Origin: an uncultured Burkholderiales bacterium
GTDB lineage: Bacteria; Pseudomonadota; Gammaproteobacteria; Burkholderiales; Burkholderiaceae_C
Assembly (NCBI GenBank): GCA_903887325.1
Contig: CAISPG010000125.1
Location: forward strand, 1 to 64,000
DNA: 64,000 bases
Direction: 5' to 3'
The position numbers and the translations under genes are program-made. Shown piece by piece: positions 35,613-46,490 of this stretch (position 1 is the stretch's first letter; each line of letters opens with the position of its first letter). Below the pieces are notes generated by a model. The model saw nothing but the letters and a program-made list of their open reading frames with translations, did no database searches and was not told the origin of the DNA.

Positions 35613-36511
35613 GCGGGAAACACTCCGGTGGATAAATAACGGTCACCGCGGTCGCACACGATGAAAACAATGGTGGCGTCGCGCACCTGCTGCGCGATTT
35701 GCAAGGCCACCCAACACGCACCCGCAGCTGAGATGCCTGCAAACATACCTTCTTCGCGCGCGAGCCGACGGCACATGTCTTCGGCGTCGCTTTGACTGAC
35801 GTAAACCAGTTCATCCACGTGCGTGGCATCGTAAATTTTCGGCATGTACTCGGGCGACCATTTGCGAATTCCCGGAATGCGCGAGCCTTCACTGGGTTGC
35901 GCGCCTATGATTTTCACCTGCGGGTTTTGCTCTTTCAAATAACGCGACACACCGGTGATGGTGCCAGTCGTACCCATGGCGCTGACGAAATGCGTGATGC
36001 GCCCATCCGTTTGCTGCCAGATTTCAGGACCTGTGGTTTCATAGTGAATGCGCGGATTGTCTGTATTGGCAAACTGGTCCAACACCCGGCCTTTGCCTTC
36101 GGCTTGCATGCGGTCCGCCAGATCGCGCGCGCCTTCCATGCCGGTGGTCTTGGTCGTGAGTATCAATTCAGCGCCAAACGCTTTCATGGTTTGCGCGCGT
36201 TCAATGGACAAGTCCTCGGGCATGATCAAGACCATGCGATAGCCTTTGATGGCCGCAGCCTTGGCCAGCGCATTACCGGTGTTGCCCGATGTGGCTTCAT
36301 TCAATGTGTCGCGAGGCTTGATGTCGCCACGCTCTTCAGCGCGTTGAATCATGGACAAGGCCGGTCTGTCTTTGACTGAACCGGCCGGGTTGTTGCCCTC
36401 GAGCTTGCCAAGCAGCACATTGCCGCGCGATTGGTTGTCAGCAACACCTATGCGTTGCAGGCGCGCAATGGGCGTGTGGCCGATCGCCGCTTCGATGCTT
36501 GGATAGTTCAT
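35609..36511 (-). CDS. cysM: Cysteine synthase B (O-acetylserine sulfhydrylase)
   Basis: A 300-residue PLP enzyme making cysteine from O-acetylserine and sulfide or thiosulfate. The Schiff-base Lys47 is in NPAGSVKDR and the substrate loop in TSGNTGNALAK (74-84). VSAMGTTGTITG is the PLP phosphate-binding glycine loop. The opening residues MNYPSIEAAIGHTPIARLQR fit CysM better than CysK. It leads a minus-strand unit with the Nudix and tusA genes, divergent from tRNA-Leu. Confidence 0.93.
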   Translation of the reverse strand: MNYPSIEAAIGHTPIARLQRIGVADNQSRGNVLLGKLEGNNPAGSVKDRPALSMIQRAEERGDIKPRDTLNEATSGNTGNALAKAAAIKGYRMVLIMPEDLSIERAQTMKAFGAELILTTKTTGMEGARDLADRMQAEGKGRVLDQFANTDNPRIHYETTGPEIWQQTDGRITHFVSAMGTTGTITGVSRYLKEQNPQVKIIGAQPSEGSRIPGIRKWSPEYMPKIYDATHVDELVYVSQSDAEDMCRRLAREEGMFAGISAAGACWVALQIAQQVRDATIVFIVCDRGDRYLSTGVFPA

Positions 36512-36545
36512 ACCTACACTGTGCCATAATTCTTATCCCTCTCCT

Positions 36546-36633
36546 GCCGGAGTGGCGAAATTGGTAGACGCAGCAGATTCAAAATCTGCCGGTGCAAAAC
36601 ACCGTGCCGGTTCGATTCCGGCCTCCGGCACCA
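36546..36633 (+). tRNA. tRNA-Leu (anticodon CAA), CCA encoded
   Basis: The acceptor arms GCCGGAG (36546-36552) and CTCCGGC (36623-36629) pair exactly; discriminator A and genomic CCA follow to 36633. The anticodon loop TTCAAAA gives CAA, reading UUG. The long variable arm is of the class II type expected for tRNA-Leu. A CATAAT hexamer (36525-36530) lies 15 bp upstream as a possible -10 box. The gene is single and divergent from cysM. Confidence 0.97.
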
Positions 36634-36651
36634 GCTGATGGCAATAAAAAC

Positions 36652-36676
36652 ACGATCCCACAAGGGTCGTTTTTTT
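36652..36676 (+). terminator. Terminator downstream of tRNA-Leu
   Basis: ACGATCCC (36652-36659) pairs with GGGTCGT (36664-36670), with one bulged T, and is followed by six further T. It lies 18 bp after the tRNA. Confidence 0.75.
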
Positions 36677-36750
36677 ATGCCTATCCAAACGGATGCAAGC
36701 CCCTCGAGGACTTAAGATGACGGTTTGCGATTTACCCATCAAACCACACC

Positions 36751-37875
36751 ATGAGCTTGCTCTTCACCCCCATCACACTGAACTCTCCGCGCGGCCCGCT
36801 GACCTTACCCAACCGCATCGTGGTTGCACCCATGTGCCAATACGCCTGTGATTTGGACGGCAAGGCCAACGACTGGCATTTGATGCACTGGGCAAATTTA
36901 CTCAATAGCGGAGCCGGTGTGTTCATGATCGAAGCCACCGCCGTCACCGCGCAAGGCCGCATCACGCCGAATTGCCTGGGCTTGTGGGACGACGCCACTG
37001 CGAATGCATTGGCCGACAACCTGGCGCGCGCGCGCAAACTAGCGCCTCCTACTGCGGTGTGTTTGCAAATTGCCCACGCCGGGCGCAAAGCTTCCAGCGC
37101 TCAGCCGTGGAACGGCGGCATGCTGATTCGCAAAGCCGATGGCGGTTGGGAACCGGTGGCGCCCTCGCCCATCAACCTGTTGCCCGGCGAAGACCCGCCG
37201 CATGAAATCGATGCTGCCGGTTTGATCGATATTGAAAAAGCATTTGTGAAAGCCGCTGAACGTGCGCAAGCCATGGGCTTGGAAATGCTGGAACTGCACG
37301 GCGCACACGGCTATTTGCTGCACGAATTTTTGTCGCCCATTGCCAACCAGCGCAACGACAACTATGGCGGTAACTTCGCCAACCGTGCGCGTTTTCCTTT
37401 GCAAGTGTTCAGAGCGGTTCGCAAGTCGTTCAACGGCGTGCTGGGCATGCGTTTGTCTGCCAGCGACTGGATAGAAGGCGGATGGGATCTGGAGCAAACG
37501 ACTGACTTCACCAAATTGTTGAAGCAAGCCGGTGCCGACTTTGTGCACGTGTCTTCCGGCGGCATTTCACCGCAGCAAAAAATCAGCATAGGCCCGGGCT
37601 ACCAGGTGCATTTCGCCAAACACATCAAACTGCAAACCGGTTTGCCCACCATCGCGGTCGGTTTGATCACCGAACCGCAACAAGCCGAAGACGTGTTGCA
37701 GGCGGGCGATGCCGACATGATTGCGCTGGGTCGCAGCTTTTTATACAAGCCGCGCTGGGGCTGGGAAGCCGCCGCAGCAATCGGCGGTCAGGTGCAAGCA
37801 ACGCAACAATACTGGCGCAGTCTGCCGCGCGAAGTCACCGGCATATTCGGCGACGCCAAAATCGGCATGCGTTAA
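36751..37875 (+). CDS. NADH:flavin oxidoreductase, old yellow enzyme (YqjM-like)
   Basis: A 374-residue FMN-dependent ene-reductase with a TIM barrel. Cys29 (APMCQY) tunes the flavin redox state, as in YqjM, and the substrate-binding pair is His183/His186 in ELHGAHGYLLHEF. IAVGLITEPQQAE and DADMIALGRSFLY complete the FMN phosphate site. It reduces activated alkenes such as enones and nitro-compounds with NAD(P)H. It is convergent with the epimerase gene, overlapping by 4 bp at the stops. Confidence 0.9.
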   Translation: MSLLFTPITLNSPRGPLTLPNRIVVAPMCQYACDLDGKANDWHLMHWANLLNSGAGVFMIEATAVTAQGRITPNCLGLWDDATANALADNLARARKLAPPTAVCLQIAHAGRKASSAQPWNGGMLIRKADGGWEPVAPSPINLLPGEDPPHEIDAAGLIDIEKAFVKAAERAQAMGLEMLELHGAHGYLLHEFLSPIANQRNDNYGGNFANRARFPLQVFRAVRKSFNGVLGMRLSASDWIEGGWDLEQTTDFTKLLKQAGADFVHVSSGGISPQQKISIGPGYQVHFAKHIKLQTGLPTIAVGLITEPQQAEDVLQAGDADMIALGRSFLYKPRWGWEAAAAIGGQVQATQQYWRSLPREVTGIFGDAKIGMR

Positions 37876-38798
37876 AACACCGGCTTGCCCTGCAAGCCTT
37901 CGCGCACCGTGGGGTAGCGCAGCTTCATGCGCAACTCGGTTTTCAAACGCTGGTTTTGCATGCGTCTGGATTCACTCATGAAACTCAATGCCATGGCAGG
38001 CAATGCGGTTTGCGCCTGCTCGCGGCTGATGCGCGGCGGACGCGGCAGTTGCCACAGGTCTGCTGCCCAGTTCATGTAGTCCCCCATCAACACATCGCTG
38101 TCGTCGCTGACGTGCAGGTGACGCAAGGTTTTGCCGCGCCAGAGCGCAAGCACAGTCGCACGCGCCAGATCGTCTGCATGAATATGGTTGGTGTACACAT
38201 CATCTGTTGCTTGCAACACCGGCGTGCCGCGCTGCAGCCGTTCGCGCGGCGTGCCACCCTCGCGGTCCAGCGCGTAAATGCCTGGAATACGCAACACATT
38301 GATGCGCGGGAAACCGCGCGAGCCCCAGGCGTTCAACCAGGCTTCGGCATCCACACGTCTATGAGCTCTATCGGTTTGCGGGTTCAATAACTGTGTTTCG
38401 TTTATCAACGCGCCAGCGCAATCACCGTAAACGCCGCTGGTCGAACCGTACACCACAGCTTGCGGCCCAGAGCGCAACAACAGTGCCTGCACCAAAGCAC
38501 GGGTGCGCGGATCGCTGCGTCCCTGCAAAGGCGGCGGTGCCATGTGAATGATGTGGGTTGCCACGCCAGCCAGTCGTCGCAAGCTCGCAGGTTCATCCAG
38601 ATTGCCACGCAATGCAGCGATGCCTTGCTGCTGCAAATGCGCAACCCGCGACTCACTGCTGGTCAAGGCATACACACGGCTGGCGTTTTTCAACAAGCCG
38701 GCAGCGCGCGCACCGACATCACCGCAACCGACGATCAATACACGCGGACGTCTGAAGCGCGCAGGCAGTGCGCCGAGAGGGCTTTGGTTTGAGGGCAA
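37872..38798 (-). CDS. NAD-dependent epimerase/dehydratase-family protein (YeeZ-like)
   Basis: A 308-residue extended short-chain dehydrogenase fold. The NAD(P) motif RVLIVGCGDVGARAAG is at 19-34. The middle segment VVYGSTSGVYGDCAG and the RILRIPGIYALDR region are typical of the YeeZ-like group. The usual YxxxK is not clear, so the catalytic function is uncertain. It lies divergent from the ferredoxin-reductase gene and convergent with the old yellow enzyme gene. Confidence 0.75.
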   Translation of the reverse strand: MPSNQSPLGALPARFRRPRVLIVGCGDVGARAAGLLKNASRVYALTSSESRVAHLQQQGIAALRGNLDEPASLRRLAGVATHIIHMAPPPLQGRSDPRTRALVQALLLRSGPQAVVYGSTSGVYGDCAGALINETQLLNPQTDRAHRRVDAEAWLNAWGSRGFPRINVLRIPGIYALDREGGTPRERLQRGTPVLQATDDVYTNHIHADDLARATVLALWRGKTLRHLHVSDDSDVLMGDYMNWAADLWQLPRPPRISREQAQTALPAMALSFMSESRRMQNQRLKTELRMKLRYPTVREGLQGKPVF

Positions 38799-38840
38799 AA
38801 TCCAATCTTTCGTTGTTTAAAAAATACAAGGATAGCAAGC

Positions 38841-39872
38841 ATGACTTTTCAAGTTTCAGTGCAACCCAGTGGCCGTTCGTTCAGCGTGGACAAGGACGAA
38901 ACGATTCTGACGGCGGGTATACGCCAGGGAGTCGGCTTGCCCTACGGCTGCAAAGACGGTGCCTGCGGTTCCTGCAAATGCCTGAAAGTCTCCGGCGAGA
39001 TCCAAATGAGCGCTTACCAAAGCAAGGCCTTGAGTGACGACGAATTGGCCAAAGGCATGGTGCTGACCTGCCGCGCCACCGCCATGAGCGATGTGGTGCT
39101 CGAGTCGCGCCAGGTCACCAGCGCCGACGCTTTTCCGATCCGCAAAATGCCGGTGCGCATTGCTTCATTGGAAAAAATGTCGCATGACGTGATGCGCATC
39201 TCACTGCAATTGCCTTCTACTGAAAACGTGCAGTACCACGCTGGACAGTATGTAGAGTTTTTATTGCGCGACGGTTCGCGCCGTGCCTACTCGATCGCGA
39301 ATGCGCCGCACACATTGGTTGCAGGTGCCCCTGTGATCGATTTGCATATACGGCACATGCCTGGCGGCAAATTCACCGACCATGTGTTCGGTGCCATGAA
39401 AGAAAAAGAAATACAACGCATAGAAGCGCCGTTCGGCGGTTTTTACCTGCGCGAAGACAGCGACAAACCCATGGTGTTGCTGGCTTCGGGCACCGGCTTT
39501 GCGCCTATCAAAGCGTTGCTGGAACACATGCAGCATAAAAACATTCAACGCCCCGCGCGTTTGTACTGGGGCGGCCGCCGTCCTTCAGATTTGTACATGA
39601 ACGATTGGGTGATGGCGCAATTGGCTGTGATGCCGCATCTGCAATACATACCCGTGGTGTCCGACGCTTTGCCCGAAGACAACTGGACAGGCAGAACCGG
39701 ATTTGTACACGCTGCGGTGCTGCAAGATCTGCCAGACTTGTCAGCGCATCAGGTCTATGCCTGCGGCGCGCCGGTGGTGATTGATGCGGCTCAGCGTGAT
39801 TACCTGGCGCACGGATTACCTGCGGATGAATTTTTCGCCGACTCGTTCACCAGCGAAGCCGATAAGCTTTAA
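38841..39872 (+). CDS. 2Fe-2S ferredoxin/FAD reductase (CDP-6-deoxy-glucoseen reductase-like)
   Basis: A 343-residue fusion: an N-terminal plant-type 2Fe-2S ferredoxin with Cys37, 42, 45 (CKDGACGSC) and 77 (LTC), an FAD domain (RAYSIANAP) and an NAD domain (MVLLASGTGFAPIKALLEH, YACGAPVVIDAA). It passes electrons from NAD(P)H to an oxygenase or reductase. Similar proteins are annotated as CDP-6-deoxy-delta-3,4-glucoseen reductase, but in Burkholderiales the partner is usually unknown; none is adjacent here. The C-terminal codons overlap the rarA stop. Confidence 0.85.
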   Translation: MTFQVSVQPSGRSFSVDKDETILTAGIRQGVGLPYGCKDGACGSCKCLKVSGEIQMSAYQSKALSDDELAKGMVLTCRATAMSDVVLESRQVTSADAFPIRKMPVRIASLEKMSHDVMRISLQLPSTENVQYHAGQYVEFLLRDGSRRAYSIANAPHTLVAGAPVIDLHIRHMPGGKFTDHVFGAMKEKEIQRIEAPFGGFYLREDSDKPMVLLASGTGFAPIKALLEHMQHKNIQRPARLYWGGRRPSDLYMNDWVMAQLAVMPHLQYIPVVSDALPEDNWTGRTGFVHAAVLQDLPDLSAHQVYACGAPVVIDAAQRDYLAHGLPADEFFADSFTSEADKL

Positions 39873-41173
39873 GTTTTTTTGGCTTGCGCGTTTTTGTCGC
39901 GCAGCAAGCGCATTTTTTCTGCGATCTTGATTTCCAAACCTCGCTCCACCGGTTCGTACAACACCGGTGGCTTCATGCCATCTGGCCAATAGTTTTCACC
40001 GGCGGCGAATGCATCGGCTTCGTCATGCGCATACCTGTAGGCCTTGCCGTAGTCCAAGTCTTTCATCAACTGCGTAGGCGCATTGCGCAAATGCATGGGC
40101 ACAGGCCGAGTGCCGTCGCTCTTGATGAGTTTGCGCACATTGTTATAAGCCTTGTAAACCGCATTCGATTTGGGGGCGATAGCCAGATAGACCACGCATT
40201 CGGCCAGCGCGAGTTCGCCATCCGGTGAACCCAAGCGTTCGTACACCTCGGCAGCGTCCAGCGCTAAGCGCAGTGCACGCGGGTCGGCCAAACCGATATC
40301 TTCGGCGGCCATGCGTATCATGCGCCGCGCCATGTACTTGGGTTCTGCGCCGCCGTCGAGCATGCGCACCAGCCAGTACAAGGCGGCATCCGGGTCTGAG
40401 CCGCGCACCGATTTATGCAGCGCACTGATGGTGTCGTAAAACTGCTCTCCGCCTTTGTCGTAACGACGAATGCGCTCACCCAGCACTTTCATCAACCAAG
40501 CATCAGTCAGCAACAACAGTTGTTCACGCTGCGCCGCCACCGCCAAGGTCTCCAAGGTATTTAGCAAACGCCTGGCGTCGCCGTCGGCATACGCGATCAA
40601 GCGCGCTTGTGCAGCATCTTCAAGCGCGGGCACGGCATCAATGGCACGCGCTTTGCCGACGATTTGCGTCAAATCATCTTCAGACAAAGGCTGCAACACA
40701 TACACCGCCGCACGCGACAACAAAGCCGAGTTCACTTCAAACGACGGGTTCTCAGTGGTCGCGCCGATGAAGGTGAACAGGCCAGACTCGACATGCGGCA
40801 AAAACGCATCCTGTTGGCTTTTGTTGAAACGGTGCACCTCGTCAACAAACACAATCGTGCGTTTGTGCTCCAGCGAATCACGTGCGGCCTGCGCCATCTC
40901 CACCGCTTCGCGGATTTCTTTCACACCACCGAGCACCGCGCTGATTGAGAGAAATTGCGCGTCAAACGCATCCGCCATCAAACGCGCAATCGTGGTCTTG
41001 CCCACCCCGGGCGGGCCCCACAACAAACAACTGTGCGGTTGACCGGACTCAAACGCCACCCGCAGCGCCATGCCTTCACCCAAAATGTGTTGCTGGCCCA
41101 CGACCTCGGCCAGCGTGTGCGGGCGCAAGCGCTCGGCCAGCGGTGAATGGGGGTTAGGGGATGCGGTGCTCAT
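39869..41173 (-). CDS. rarA: Replication-associated recombination protein A
   Basis: A 434-residue AAA+ ATPase (MgsA/RarA) related to clamp loaders, acting at stalled replication forks. Walker A GPPGVGKT is at 53-60, Walker B FVDEVHRF near 109-116, and the sensor motif ATTENPSFE follows. The C-terminal tetramerisation domain is complete (MARRMIRMAAEDIGLADPRAL). ATG 41173 was chosen; sequence upstream of it is unconserved. It follows ftsK and lolA on the same strand, a conserved betaproteobacterial order, with the glycosylase gene inserted. Confidence 0.95.
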   Translation of the reverse strand: MSTASPNPHSPLAERLRPHTLAEVVGQQHILGEGMALRVAFESGQPHSCLLWGPPGVGKTTIARLMADAFDAQFLSISAVLGGVKEIREAVEMAQAARDSLEHKRTIVFVDEVHRFNKSQQDAFLPHVESGLFTFIGATTENPSFEVNSALLSRAAVYVLQPLSEDDLTQIVGKARAIDAVPALEDAAQARLIAYADGDARRLLNTLETLAVAAQREQLLLLTDAWLMKVLGERIRRYDKGGEQFYDTISALHKSVRGSDPDAALYWLVRMLDGGAEPKYMARRMIRMAAEDIGLADPRALRLALDAAEVYERLGSPDGELALAECVVYLAIAPKSNAVYKAYNNVRKLIKSDGTRPVPMHLRNAPTQLMKDLDYGKAYRYAHDEADAFAAGENYWPDGMKPPVLYEPVERGLEIKIAEKMRLLRDKNAQAKKT

Positions 41174-41184
41174 GGCGATTAAGG

Positions 41185-41697
41185 CTATTGTGGCCCGATC
41201 ACAGCCAAACCTGCTTGCAGGAACACATGACGCCAGGCGTGCAGCTTGCGCTCGAACGACCAAGTGGCGTTCGCCGGGCTGCTCGACGGTAGCCGGTACA
41301 CCGGCACGCCCAGCGCTTGCGTGTGTTTGGCATGTTTGAAACTTTCGCCGCCGTTGTGCGCAATCGCCTTCAATTGGGGACAGGCGTTTTGCAACAACTT
41401 CAAATCATTGGGCTGCGCTTGGCGGATGCTGCTGTCCAGACTGCCCTCGCGCTCGCATGCTGCGTACACGTCCCATAAACCGATGCCGTGTTCAAGCAAC
41501 CAGTCGCAGCGCCGGGCGTACTCCATGCTCAGCACTTCGGGCGTGACAGGCGACAACAGTGTGGCCGTTATTTTCCAGAAATGGTTTTGTGCATGGCCGT
41601 AATACTGCTGTTTTTGCAAAGAGGCCACGCCCGGAAAACTGCCCAGCACCAGCAAACGGGTGGCGGCAGAATAAAGCGGAGCCAGTCCTTGCAACAC
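41185..41697 (-). CDS. Uracil-DNA-glycosylase-fold DNA-deoxyinosine glycosylase
   Basis: A 170-residue protein of the UDG superfamily. LVLGSFPGVASLQKQQYYGH (16-35) is motif 1 of the family-6 hypoxanthine-DNA glycosylases, and RLPSSSPANA is the second active-site loop. It removes hypoxanthine (deaminated adenine) or uracil from DNA in base-excision repair. It lies between lolA and rarA on the same strand, 11 bp upstream of rarA and 1 bp after lolA, so it shares their transcript. Confidence 0.85.
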   Translation of the reverse strand: MLQGLAPLYSAATRLLVLGSFPGVASLQKQQYYGHAQNHFWKITATLLSPVTPEVLSMEYARRCDWLLEHGIGLWDVYAACEREGSLDSSIRQAQPNDLKLLQNACPQLKAIAHNGGESFKHAKHTQALGVPVYRLPSSSPANATWSFERKLHAWRHVFLQAGLAVIGPQ

Positions 41698-41698
41698 C

Positions 41699-42376
41699 TC
41701 AGGGCTTGATCAAATCAGCGCCTTTGGGTGGCACAAAACTGAATTGCGAGGGCGTCAAATATTTGGGATTGATGTCGGTACGTTCAAACTTGATCAGCGA
41801 ACGCGTGCCGAACGCATCCAGAATTTCAAGTTGCGACAACATCACCTGCTCGCCTTGCACCCGCATACCGATGCGGATTTTTTGCAGACTACCGTCTTGC
41901 GATTTCGGCGCAGCGCTGATCCATTGCAAACCCTCTGCGTTGGCCTCGGCTTGCAAATCAAATTCTTTTTGCAGCGTTGCCAAATCGGTGGCCGAAGCGA
42001 TCAAAGCAGCCGGTGTACTGCCCAAGGCCTGCGCTTGGTTGCGTTGCGTGACTTGGTTCATGTCTGCGTCGTACAGCCACAGGTGTTTGCCATCAGCGAC
42101 GATATTTTGCAAAAACGGTTTGGCGTAATCAAACCGGAACACCATCGGCCTGATGAAAGAAAAACTGCCGTTGGAAATTTTGATCTTGGCGGGACGGCTG
42201 TCTTTGGACGGCGTGGTCACTGTTTGTGTGAACTCAGCGCGCATGCTGCGTGTGGACGACAAAAATTTTGCCAAACTGTCCAGACTGTCGGCGCGTGCCA
42301 CCGCACACACGCTCAAGGCCACTGCGGCCAAACAGGCGACACGGATACAGGCGCTGATTACGGAGAATAACTTCAT
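41699..42376 (-). CDS. lolA: Outer-membrane lipoprotein carrier protein
   Basis: A 225-residue periplasmic chaperone that carries lipoproteins from LolCDE to LolB. The signal peptide ends AVARA at residue 29. Features of the open beta-barrel are MRAEFTQTV, GSFSFIRPMVFRFDYAKPF and the KHLWLYDADMNQVTQR strand pair. ATG 42376 fits the signal peptide; the sequence upstream is not leader-like. It follows ftsK by 56 bp, the standard order. Confidence 0.93.
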   Translation of the reverse strand: MKLFSVISACIRVACLAAVALSVCAVARADSLDSLAKFLSSTRSMRAEFTQTVTTPSKDSRPAKIKISNGSFSFIRPMVFRFDYAKPFLQNIVADGKHLWLYDADMNQVTQRNQAQALGSTPAALIASATDLATLQKEFDLQAEANAEGLQWISAAPKSQDGSLQKIRIGMRVQGEQVMLSQLEILDAFGTRSLIKFERTDINPKYLTPSQFSFVPPKGADLIKP

Positions 42377-42432
42377 ATCAACTTTCAATAACAACTACAC
42401 AGAGATGCTTTAACTCTTGAACACACAAGCAT

Positions 42433-44766
42433 TTATTCCTGGCGTGTGGGCACCAGTATTTCACGCTGACCGTTGCTACTCATGGCGCTGACCATGCCGG
42501 CTTTTTCCATGTCTTCCACCAAACGGGCGGCGCGGTTGTAGCCGATTTTCAAATGGCGTTGCACCAGCGAAATGCTGGCCTTGCGGTTTTTTAACACCAC
42601 TTCAACAGCCTGGTCGTACATCGGGTCTTTTTCGCTGGCGGTCTCGCCGAACAGGTCGGGGCCGTTGGCCTCACCGTCGACCGTACCGCCTTCAAGCAAG
42701 CCTTCGATGTAATTCGGCTCACCTTGGGTTTTCAAATAATTGACGACCCGGTGTACTTCTTCATCGCTGACAAAAGCGCCGTGCACGCGGATGGGGAAAC
42801 CGGTGCCGCTGGGCAAATACAACATGTCGCCCATGCCCAGCAAAGCTTCTGCACCCATTTGGTCAAGAATAGTGCGACTGTCGATTTTGCTGCTGACCTG
42901 GAACGCGATGCGGGTCGGGATATTGGCTTTGATCAAGCCGGTGATCACATCCACGCTCGGGCGTTGCGTGGCCAGAATCAAATGGATGCCGGCGGCGCGC
43001 GCTTTTTGCGCCAGACGCGCGATGAGCTCTTCAATTTTTTTACCGACCACCATCATCAAGTCGGCCAATTCATCGATCACCACCACGATATGCGGCAAAC
43101 GCTCCAATGGCTCCGGATCGTCAGGCGTCAGGCTGAACGGGTTGGGCATGGAATGACCGGCTTCCAGCGCTTCTTCTATCTTGTGGTTGTAGCCGGCCAA
43201 ATTTCGAACGCCTAACTTGCTCATCAATTTGTAGCGGCGCTCCATCTCACCGACGCACCAGTTCAGACCGTGTGCGGCTTGCCGCATGTCGGTGACCACG
43301 GGCGCGAGCAAATGCGGTATGCCTTCGTAAACCGACATCTCCAGCATCTTGGGGTCGATCATTAAGAGGCGCACATCGCGGGCTTCTGCTTTGTAAAGCA
43401 GGCTCAAAATCATGGCGTTGATACCCACCGATTTACCCGAGCCTGTGGTGCCTGCCACCAACACGTGCGGCATCTTGGCCAGGTCAGCCACCACGGGATG
43501 GCCGCCTATGTCTTTGCCCAAACCCATGGTCAACAAAGACTTGGCTTCGTTGTAGACCTCGGAGCCCAGAATTTCACTCAAGCGTATGGACTGGCGTTTG
43601 GCGTTGGGCAACTCCAGCGCCATGAAGTTTTTGCCCGGTATGGTTTCCACCACGCGTATAGATACCATGCTGAGCGAGCGCGCCAAATCTTTGGCCAGGT
43701 TGACGATTTGCGAACCTTTGACACCGGTGGCCGGTTCGATTTCATAACGGGTCACCACCGGGCCTGGAGCGGCGGCCAGTACTTTGACTTCGACGCCGAA
43801 GTCGCGCAGTTTTTTCTCTATCAAGCGACTGGTGAATTCGATGGTCTCGGCATCCACCGGGTCTTGTCTGGTTTGCGAGTCGTCCAGCAGATCAACCTGC
43901 GGCAGGCGCGAATCCGGCATGTCATTGAACAAAGGCTTTTGCCGTTCGCGCGCCATGCGTTCGCTTTTCGGGGGAGCCAAGGGCTCCGGGTCGACCAGAA
44001 TACGCACCGGTCTGGGCGGCAACTCTTCGCTGTCCACTCTGTCGGTTTGCACGTCTTCTTCGCGTTCACGCGCCGCCGCCTGTCCCATCGCCAGGTCTTC
44101 GGCCATCTCGCGTCGTTCGCGCCAACCGGCAATCGCCTGGTCAATACCGGCACCGATTTTTTCAGCCAGTTGCACCCAGGAAAAACCAAAAGTCCATGAC
44201 AGTCCCACCAGCATGAAGACGATGAACACCAACGCAGAGCCGTTAAAGCCCAGCCATTTGGCCGCAGCACCGCCGACCAGGTAACCCAGAATGCCGCCCG
44301 CATGGTGACCTGCGATGTGCGCATCAAAACGGTACAAACGGGTGTATTCCAGCCCGGTGCTGGAGAGCATCAACAAGACCAGACCGCTCCAGAATGCCCA
44401 GCGGCTTAATCGCCAAATGTGTGCTTCAAGCACAGGACTGTCTTCGCTGCGCATACGCGCAGCCAGCGCGTTCAACCAACTGACCAGGCTAGCCAGATAA
44501 CACCAGACGATGGAATAACCAGCAATAAAAAATCCCAGGTCACTGATGGCAGCCCCTATGCGCCCGCCCCAGTTGTGCGGCACCGCGCTAGAGCCCGAGG
44601 TGGTCCAGGCTGGATCCTGGGCCGTGTGGCTGAGCATGGACACCAGCCAAAACAGCAGAAAAACAAAGCCCAAGGACAAAGCAATTTCTTGGACAAAGCG
44701 TTGCCAGCCGCTGGCAGGCGGCGGGTTATCCTTGGAATTATTGAGGGTGTTTAAAGAGTAAGTCAT
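42433..44766 (-). CDS. ftsK: DNA translocase FtsK
   Basis: A 777-residue cell-division protein that pumps DNA through the septum and activates XerCD. About four N-terminal membrane segments (first: [18 protein letters not shown]) are followed by a linker and the motor. Walker A GTTGSGKS is near 440, Walker B-type [12 protein letters not shown] near 560, and a C-terminal winged-helix gamma domain ([24 protein letters not shown]) binds KOPS. ATG 44766 was chosen because the upstream extension is not conserved-looking. It is divergent from trxB. Confidence 0.95.
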   Translation of the reverse strand: MTYSLNTLNNSKDNPPPASGWQRFVQEIALSLGFVFLLFWLVSMLSHTAQDPAWTTSGSSAVPHNWGGRIGAAISDLGFFIAGYSIVWCYLASLVSWLNALAARMRSEDSPVLEAHIWRLSRWAFWSGLVLLMLSSTGLEYTRLYRFDAHIAGHHAGGILGYLVGGAAAKWLGFNGSALVFIVFMLVGLSWTFGFSWVQLAEKIGAGIDQAIAGWRERREMAEDLAMGQAAAREREEDVQTDRVDSEELPPRPVRILVDPEPLAPPKSERMARERQKPLFNDMPDSRLPQVDLLDDSQTRQDPVDAETIEFTSRLIEKKLRDFGVEVKVLAAAPGPVVTRYEIEPATGVKGSQIVNLAKDLARSLSMVSIRVVETIPGKNFMALELPNAKRQSIRLSEILGSEVYNEAKSLLTMGLGKDIGGHPVVADLAKMPHVLVAGTTGSGKSVGINAMILSLLYKAEARDVRLLMIDPKMLEMSVYEGIPHLLAPVVTDMRQAAHGLNWCVGEMERRYKLMSKLGVRNLAGYNHKIEEALEAGHSMPNPFSLTPDDPEPLERLPHIVVVIDELADLMMVVGKKIEELIARLAQKARAAGIHLILATQRPSVDVITGLIKANIPTRIAFQVSSKIDSRTILDQMGAEALLGMGDMLYLPSGTGFPIRVHGAFVSDEEVHRVVNYLKTQGEPNYIEGLLEGGTVDGEANGPDLFGETASEKDPMYDQAVEVVLKNRKASISLVQRHLKIGYNRAARLVEDMEKAGMVSAMSSNGQREILVPTRQE

Positions 44767-44821
44767 TGCCGGACGTAAGCTTAACAGGCGCGCCGGGGAC
44801 AGCGGTTCCGCCAAAGCCTAA

Positions 44822-45823
<1,002 letters not shown>

Positions 45824-45866
45824 GCATTCATTGGCTTGGCTTGGGCTCAGCCCGGCAGCGGCAAGC

Positions 45867-45872
45867 TATAAT
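45867..45872 (+). promoter_or_regulatory. Consensus -10 box of the rpmBG promoter
   Basis: TATAAT lies 115 bp upstream of rpmB and 44 bp after trxB. The -35 region is not near consensus (best candidate TTGGGC with 20-bp spacing). The long GC-rich leader of about 105 nt may hold a regulatory structure for the ribosomal protein genes. Confidence 0.5.
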
Positions 45873-45986
45873 ATTTGGCTCAGCGTGATCCGGCCTGCCA
45901 GTTTGGCTACCGGTGAAAGGGATACCGCCCCCTTCAAAGGCGAGGTCTAGCCGGGTTTCTCTCCGGCTGTTAACAAGGAGTGTCTG

Positions 45987-46220
45987 ATGGCACGTGTATG
46001 CGAAGTAACGGGCAAAGGCCCGATGGTGGGCAACAATGTTTCCCACGCCAACAACAGAACCAAGCGCCGCTTTCTTCCCAATCTGCAATACCGCCGATTC
46101 TGGGTAGAGACCGAAAACCGTTGGGTGCGTTTGCGCGTGTCCAGTGCTGCATTGCGCCTGATCGACAAAAAAGGCATTGACGTGGTTCTCGCAGACATGC
46201 GCGCTCGCGGCCAAGCTTAA
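45987..46220 (+). CDS. rpmB: 50S ribosomal protein L28
   Basis: A 77-residue basic protein beginning [20 protein letters not shown], the family signature. It is bound near the tRNA exit site region of the large subunit. AAGGAGT 8 bp upstream supports the start. It is followed after 30 bp by rpmG, as in most proteobacteria. Length and sequence are complete. Confidence 0.98.
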   Translation: MARVCEVTGKGPMVGNNVSHANNRTKRRFLPNLQYRRFWVETENRWVRLRVSSAALRLIDKKGIDVVLADMRARGQA

Positions 46221-46250
46221 TTTTTCACCGACTTTTAAAGGACTTTCACC

Positions 46251-46421
46251 ATGGCTTCCAAAGGCGGACGCGAAAAAATCAAGCTGGAATCAACTGCCGG
46301 CACCGGTCACTTCTACACGACCAGCAAAAACAAAAAAACCATGCCCGAAAAAATGTCGATCATGAAGTTCGACCCTAAGGCACGCAAGCACGTCGAGTAC
46401 AAGGAAATCAAACTCAAGTGA
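46251..46421 (+). CDS. rpmG: 50S ribosomal protein L33
   Basis: A 56-residue protein, [20 protein letters not shown] at the start and [13 protein letters not shown] at the end. The cysteine zinc ligands of some L33 forms are absent: it has no Cys, so it is the C- type (zinc-independent). AAAGGA lies upstream of ATG 46251. It forms one unit with rpmB and ends at a strong bidirectional terminator. Confidence 0.97.
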   Translation: MASKGGREKIKLESTAGTGHFYTTSKNKKTMPEKMSIMKFDPKARKHVEYKEIKLK

Positions 46422-46436
46422 GTTTTCCGGTACCCG

Positions 46437-46466
46437 AAAAAAAACCGCCTCACGGCGGTTTTTTTT
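46437..46466. terminator. Bidirectional rho-independent terminator
   Basis: AACCGCC (46443-46449), loop TCAC and GGCGGTT (46454-46460) form a perfect stem flanked by eight A on the left and eight T on the right. It ends rpmBG on the plus strand and the Ala-rich exported protein gene on the minus strand. Confidence 0.92.
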
Positions 46467-46490
46467 CGTCCTGCGGTTTGACGTCAGCGT